DNA of 64,000 nt from Streptomyces zagrosensis (GTDB lineage: Bacteria > Actinomycetota > Actinomycetes > Streptomycetales > Streptomycetaceae), in assembly GCF_014203645.1 (NCBI RefSeq), contig NZ_JACHJL010000018.1, positions 1-64,000 of the forward strand, written 5' to 3'. Positions 60,605-64,000 of the stretch are shown one piece after another. The notes beneath the pieces are model-generated. The model was not told the DNA's origin. It saw nothing but the letters and a program-made list of their open reading frames with translations, and ran no database searches. Position 1 is the first letter of the stretch. Every line of letters begins with the position of its first letter. Made by a program: the position numbers and the translations under genes.

Positions 60605-61615
60605 ATGCATCCACCAGCACACCACACCACGTCGGGAGCACAGCACGCCATGAGGGACCTCGTACGGATCGGCCTAGTCGGAGTCGGGATCATCGCAAAG
60701 ACCCATCTTGAGGTCCTGGCCGAACAGCCCCGCGTCACCTTGGCGTTCACCGCCGATCCGCATCGCAACGAGGCGGTCGGCTTCCGTGGCACCAAGCCGC
60801 CGCACTACGCGACCCTCACCCATGCGCTCACGGAACACCAACCCGACCTCATCGTGCTCGCCACCCCTACCAACACCCACGCTGACTTGGTGGGCGAGGC
60901 GCTCACCCAGTCCTCAGCGCGAGTGCTGGTCGAAAAGCCCCTCGTCCACGACCTCGATTCCCTCGCCCGCCTGCGGTCCCTCCAGGGCACGGAAGACGTG
61001 CACGGCCGTGTCTTCACCGCACACCATTTCGCCTTCTCGCCCGAAGTCCGTTGGGCCGCGCAGCAGATCGCCGAGCACCCGAACTGGGGGCCCATCACGG
61101 CTATCACCTCGGCGTTCTACGATCCCTACGTCCTGCGCGGTGAGCAGGCCTTCGCCTCGTACGTCTCCAGTTGGACGGACTCCGGGGTGAATCAACTCAG
61201 CATGCTCGCCCGCTTCGTAGACCTCACAGCGCTCACCTCCGCCCACCCGATGGACGCGGGCGCGAGTGCCTGGTGCACTGCTGCCTACCGGTCCCGCGGC
61301 ACGGTGGGCAGCGCCAGGCTGCGCACCAGTTGGCGTACCGGCTCCAGCAGCAAGGAGACGGTGCTGATCTTCGGCCACTCGGGTGTCGAGATCTGGATCG
61401 ACCACACCGCCATGACCGGTTTCACCGCACGCGGAGACGCACTCCTTGCCGCGTACGGCAACGACGGGAAGACCCCTCGGAAGATCGCCCACTACCGGCC
61501 CCTCCACGAGAGCTTGCTCTCTGCACAGCCCGACCCGGTACTCAGCTTCGATACCGCCGTGACGATCACCGAACTCCATCACTCGACCCCGGTACCTGGC
61601 GCCGGCGTTGAGTAG
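60605..61615 (+). CDS. Gfo/Idh/MocA-family oxidoreductase
   Basis: 336 residues from ATG 60605 (AGGG seven bases upstream); ATG at 60650 (MRDLVRIGLVGVG) is a good alternative. N-terminal NAD(P) Rossmann domain with GLVGVGIIAKTHLEVL, LIVLATPTNTHADLV and the VEKPL motif whose Lys is catalytic. The C-terminal alpha/beta domain is shorter than usual and lacks an obvious DxGxH motif (it reads SWTDSGVNQLSML). Members oxidise sugars, inositols or imines. Encoded directly after the STAND NTPase and probably cotranscribed. Substrate unknown. Confidence 0.9.
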   Translation: MHPPAHHTTSGAQHAMRDLVRIGLVGVGIIAKTHLEVLAEQPRVTLAFTADPHRNEAVGFRGTKPPHYATLTHALTEHQPDLIVLATPTNTHADLVGEALTQSSARVLVEKPLVHDLDSLARLRSLQGTEDVHGRVFTAHHFAFSPEVRWAAQQIAEHPNWGPITAITSAFYDPYVLRGEQAFASYVSSWTDSGVNQLSMLARFVDLTALTSAHPMDAGASAWCTAAYRSRGTVGSARLRTSWRTGSSSKETVLIFGHSGVEIWIDHTAMTGFTARGDALLAAYGNDGKTPRKIAHYRPLHESLLSAQPDPVLSFDTAVTITELHHSTPVPGAGVE

Positions 61616-62156
61616 CGGCGTAACAACCAACACGCTGCCATCGCTAGCGCCCGGAACGCGCCGCCCTCGGCTGGTACCCACGTGGACCCGCCCCAGGGCT
61701 TGTCCCTGGGCCTGATCGATGAGCTGGCCGAGTGGCCGGCTTCCCACCGACTTCACTGCGAGCTAGCGGCTCAGTCCCGGGGTGCGGTTCACTTCAGCAC
61801 GAAAATTGGGCTCACTCAGGCGAAACGCCTGGATACGGGCGCGCGTTCAGCCGGCTCCGGTGGCGAGCCGGATGTCACGCTCGTGGGCGCCGTGACCCGG
61901 CCGGGCTCCGAGCTACTCGCTCACGGAGGTGAGAATTCCGAACGCCTGTATGTCGAAGATGTGACTGTGGACAGATGTGCTGAGTGCTGGCCAGTGGCCA
62001 GGTAAAGCACCACCCGGACGAGGGACTTCCCTCCGGGCGTTCGGCCTCTAGCATTCCCATTAAGGCTTGCCATGCAATCCCATATGGGAACGGGTCGCGC
62101 TCAAGGCGTGCGGCGTCGTGATGGCAGCCCCTGGGTACGGTGACGGGAGGTCGGAA
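61616..62156. other. Intergenic region, no supported gene
   Basis: About 540 bases. Open frames on both strands lack ribosome sites and domains. TGACGGGAGG at the end is the ribosome region of the DUF397 gene. Confidence 0.45.
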
Positions 62157-62390
62157 GTGCAGTTCGTTAACGGCGCCACGGCAAGCGGTATCCCCGGTGA
62201 GTGGCTCAAGAGCAGCTTCAGCTCGGGAATCGGAAATTGCGTTGAAGTGACCCGACTGGAGCAGGGAGATGTCGCGGTGCGCAACTCCCGCTTCCCTGAC
62301 GGGCCGGCGCTGGTCTTCACTCGCGCGGAGATGGTGGCTTTCGCCCACGGCGTCAAGGGTTCGGAGTTCGATCAAGTGCTCGAAATGTAA
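62157..62390 (+). CDS. DUF397-domain protein
   Basis: 77 residues from GTG 62157, with GGGAGG eight bases upstream. The single domain has the family core WLKSSFSSGIGNCVEV, VAVRNSRFPDGPALVFT and a C-terminal helix FAHGVKGSEFD. DUF397 proteins are small actinomycete proteins usually encoded beside an Scr1-type XRE regulator, as here, and several such pairs affect development or antibiotic production. In this case the DUF397 gene comes first, the reverse of the more common order. Confidence 0.92.
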   Translation: MQFVNGATASGIPGEWLKSSFSSGIGNCVEVTRLEQGDVAVRNSRFPDGPALVFTRAEMVAFAHGVKGSEFDQVLEM

Positions 62391-62498
62391 AACGATGACT
62401 CGCTGCGAACTCAGGCTGTAGCCTGATGGGGCGGACGTGTGGGCTTCGGTTCTGGGATGCTGGGCGAACTTGTCAGCATCCCATCGGGAAAGGCCTGT

Positions 62499-63431
62499 AT
62501 GTCCGCCCTTCGTGATGTGGGAGTACCGCCAGAGTCTGGTTCGTCCGTGGTGCGCGTGGCCCAGGACGGAAGGCGCGCGTCTGCCCTCCGGCTGCTTGGC
62601 GAACAGTTGCGCGACCTAAGATGTGCGCGCGGCTTACTTCTGCGAGAAGTTGCACCGGTTATCCGTAGTTCAACATCCAAGATCAGTCGGCTGGAGCGCG
62701 GAGAGAATGCGCCAAAATGTGCCGATGTTCTTGACTTGGCGAAGCATTACGGCGCCGACGAGGAGCAATTGAGCCTCATCGAGCATTTGCTGCGGCAGAC
62801 TCAAAACGCCGAGTGGTACGAGATGTTCGCCGATGTGACTCCGGGGTATCTCCGCCGGCTGGTGCAGTTGGAGGGTGATGCGCTGCGCATCGTCACGTAC
62901 GAGAACCATGTCGTGCCGGGACTGCTGCAAACTCAGGCCTATGCCGAGACGCTGGTGAGCGCGGCCTTGCCCGGCGCGTCAGTCGACGAAGTACGGCGTC
63001 GCGCTCAAGGACGCATCCACCGGCGTGCGATTTTGGAGCGGCCGACAGCTCCAGAGGTGATCGCCCTGCTAGACGAGGCGGTTCTGTGTCGGCCTGTGGG
63101 CGGGTACCAAGTGATGTGTGAGCAGTTGCAGGCACTTTTGGACATGCCGGAGCGAACACAAGGGCGCACGCACATCCGCATCGTGCCGTTCGTCGCGGGA
63201 GCGACGGTCGCGCCGCCGTACCCCGTCACGCATGTGGAGTTCGGGGACGGCGGCCCGTCAGAGCTGGTGTACTTGGAACGCCTTACGGAGGCCACGTATG
63301 TGACGCGGGCCAAGGAGATGGAGGCCCACCGACAGGCGCTGGATGCGCTGCGCTGCGCTGCGAAGGAGTGGGCGCCGAGCCGGGAAATGATCGAGGATTA
63401 CTTGCGGCGATATCAAGCTCGCTTGGGTTGA
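62499..63431 (+). CDS. XRE-family regulator with DUF5753 (Scr1-like)
   Basis: 310 residues from ATG 62499, with GGGAAAGG six bases upstream; a GTG at 62439 is less likely. The helix-turn-helix is at about residues 28-85 (LGEQLRDLRCARGLLLREVAPVIRSSTSKISRLERGENAP). The DUF5753 effector domain follows (EWYEMFADVTPGYL, YENHVVPGLLQTQAYAETLV, EVIALLDEAVLCRPVGG, VRFG-like THVEFGDG). Such regulators act with DUF397 partners and are sometimes called antitoxin-like, without proof of toxicity here. Converges on the methyltransferase gene, 12 bases away. Confidence 0.94.
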   Translation: MSALRDVGVPPESGSSVVRVAQDGRRASALRLLGEQLRDLRCARGLLLREVAPVIRSSTSKISRLERGENAPKCADVLDLAKHYGADEEQLSLIEHLLRQTQNAEWYEMFADVTPGYLRRLVQLEGDALRIVTYENHVVPGLLQTQAYAETLVSAALPGASVDEVRRRAQGRIHRRAILERPTAPEVIALLDEAVLCRPVGGYQVMCEQLQALLDMPERTQGRTHIRIVPFVAGATVAPPYPVTHVEFGDGGPSELVYLERLTEATYVTRAKEMEAHRQALDALRCAAKEWAPSREMIEDYLRRYQARLG

Positions 63432-63443
63432 GTCGGGTGTCGG

Positions 63444-64000
63444 TCAAAGCTGGGCGACTCCGCCCCATTCGACCCAATCGGTGGGCCGCAAGTGCGGGGG
63501 TGGAGGCTCGATGTCCGGGCGCCAATCCACGACGTCCACCAGGCCGGGGTCGAGGGTGGTCATTCCGCTGAAGTAGCCGCGCACTTCCTCGGGCGTGCGA
63601 ACCCGCCCCCAGTGGTTCTTCGTGGCCTGGCGCATCAAGTCGGTGACACCCTGACGAACCGCCGGGTCCTCACTGACGAGTTGGCACACGACCATGAGCC
63701 CGCCACCTTTGAGCTCCTTGGCGACTCTTTGGATCAGGGCGGCGGGATCGGAGTCATCGTCGCTGTCGGGCAGACAGTGCAGCACGGATATGAAGAGCGC
63801 GGCCACGGGGCGACGGAAGTCGATGAACCCCTCGGTCTTCTCCACGATGTGCTGGGTGCTGCGCATGTCCGCGTGCAAGACCATGGTGTTGTGGTTCTCG
63901 TGCAGTTGGGTACGTCCGTGGGCGAGAACCATCGGATCGTCGTCGATATAGGCCACTTTGCACTGTGGATTGATGCGTTGGGCGATCTGATGGACGTTCT
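63444..64000 (-). CDS. SAM-dependent methyltransferase, PF04672 type, cut by window edge
   Basis: Leftward gene whose N-terminal part lies beyond the right edge. The visible 185 codons begin NVHQIAQRINPQCKVAYIDDDPMVLAHG and continue with LHADMRSTQHIVE, DFRRPVAALFISVLHCLPD and EVRGYFSGMTTLDPGLVDV. This is the C-terminal two thirds of the actinobacterial methyltransferase family formerly called DUF574. Family members occur by the dozen in Streptomyces, often near DUF397/XRE pairs; substrates are unknown. Confidence 0.9.
   Translation of the reverse strand, partial: NVHQIAQRINPQCKVAYIDDDPMVLAHGRTQLHENHNTMVLHADMRSTQHIVEKTEGFIDFRRPVAALFISVLHCLPDSDDDSDPAALIQRVAKELKGGGLMVVCQLVSEDPAVRQGVTDLMRQATKNHWGRVRTPEEVRGYFSGMTTLDPGLVDVVDWRPDIEPPPPHLRPTDWVEWGGVAQL

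Noticed and set aside
61682..62005. A 107-codon GTG-start frame between the Gfo/Idh/MocA and DUF397 genes
   Set aside because: No ribosome site, weak third-position bias and no recognisable motif.

Overview
The window is high-GC actinobacterial DNA and almost certainly comes from a Streptomyces or close relative. Third codon positions are strongly G/C, start sites carry GGAGG-type ribosome sites, many genes overlap as ATGA or TGATG, and several families are typical of the genus (DUF6230/DUF6114, DUF5709, DUF397 with an Scr1-like XRE regulator, a modular PKS). No rRNA, tRNA, CRISPR array or intact insertion sequence was found.

Layout. 1-2067: start of a modular type I polyketide synthase, cut by the left edge. 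2.4-12.2 kb: mixed housekeeping and envelope genes (DUF1579-like exported protein, M28-type peptidase, small phosphoesterase, secreted protein, DUF6114/DUF6230 pair, DUF5709 protein, a 950-residue membrane-tethered binding-protein-like protein). 12.7-24.4 kb: a complete protocatechuate branch of the beta-ketoadipate pathway, transcribed leftward as pcaI-J-F-H-G-B-L-pobA. It faces a tandem (double) IclR-type regulator, with the transporter pcaK beyond. 24.7-33.4 kb: a second aromatic operon (benzoylformate decarboxylase, aldehyde dehydrogenase, MFS importer), an MMPL-type transporter and an IclR regulator. Matching palindromes lie in front of both the operon and the regulator gene. 33.7-40 kb: glutathionyl-hydroquinone-reductase-like enzyme, methyltransferase, polysaccharide-deacetylase-like enzyme, and a secreted GH18 chitinase with a DasR-like box in its promoter. 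40.6-47.1 kb: a dihydroxyacetophenone-dioxygenase-like cupin, MFS importer, zinc alcohol dehydrogenase and SDR, with an AraC and a LysR regulator.

These blocks suggest a catabolic island. (4-Hydroxy)benzoylformate via decarboxylase and aldehyde dehydrogenase, and 4-hydroxyphenacyl compounds via the cupin dioxygenase, would both give (4-hydroxy)benzoate. PobA and the Pca enzymes would take 4-hydroxybenzoate to acetyl-CoA and succinyl-CoA.

48.7-57.0 kb is a different, less familiar cluster. It has a PvcB-like Fe(II)/2-oxoglutarate oxygenase, two styrene/indole-monooxygenase-like flavoproteins on either side of a luciferase-like monooxygenase in one overlapping operon, a cupin, an efflux pump, an SDR and an SsuE-like FMN reductase. 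Just beyond, at 57375-57473, is a tiny ORF whose last six residues are AWYIWY. As I recall the literature, this is the hexapeptide of tryptorubin A, the founding atropopeptide RiPP. The cytochrome P450 expected beside such a precursor is absent from this window, and the start of the ORF is odd. This is the most interesting item here.

The right end (57.9-64 kb) carries a STAND-type NTPase, a Gfo/Idh/MocA oxidoreductase, a DUF397 protein with its XRE partner, and a PF04672-type methyltransferase cut by the right edge.
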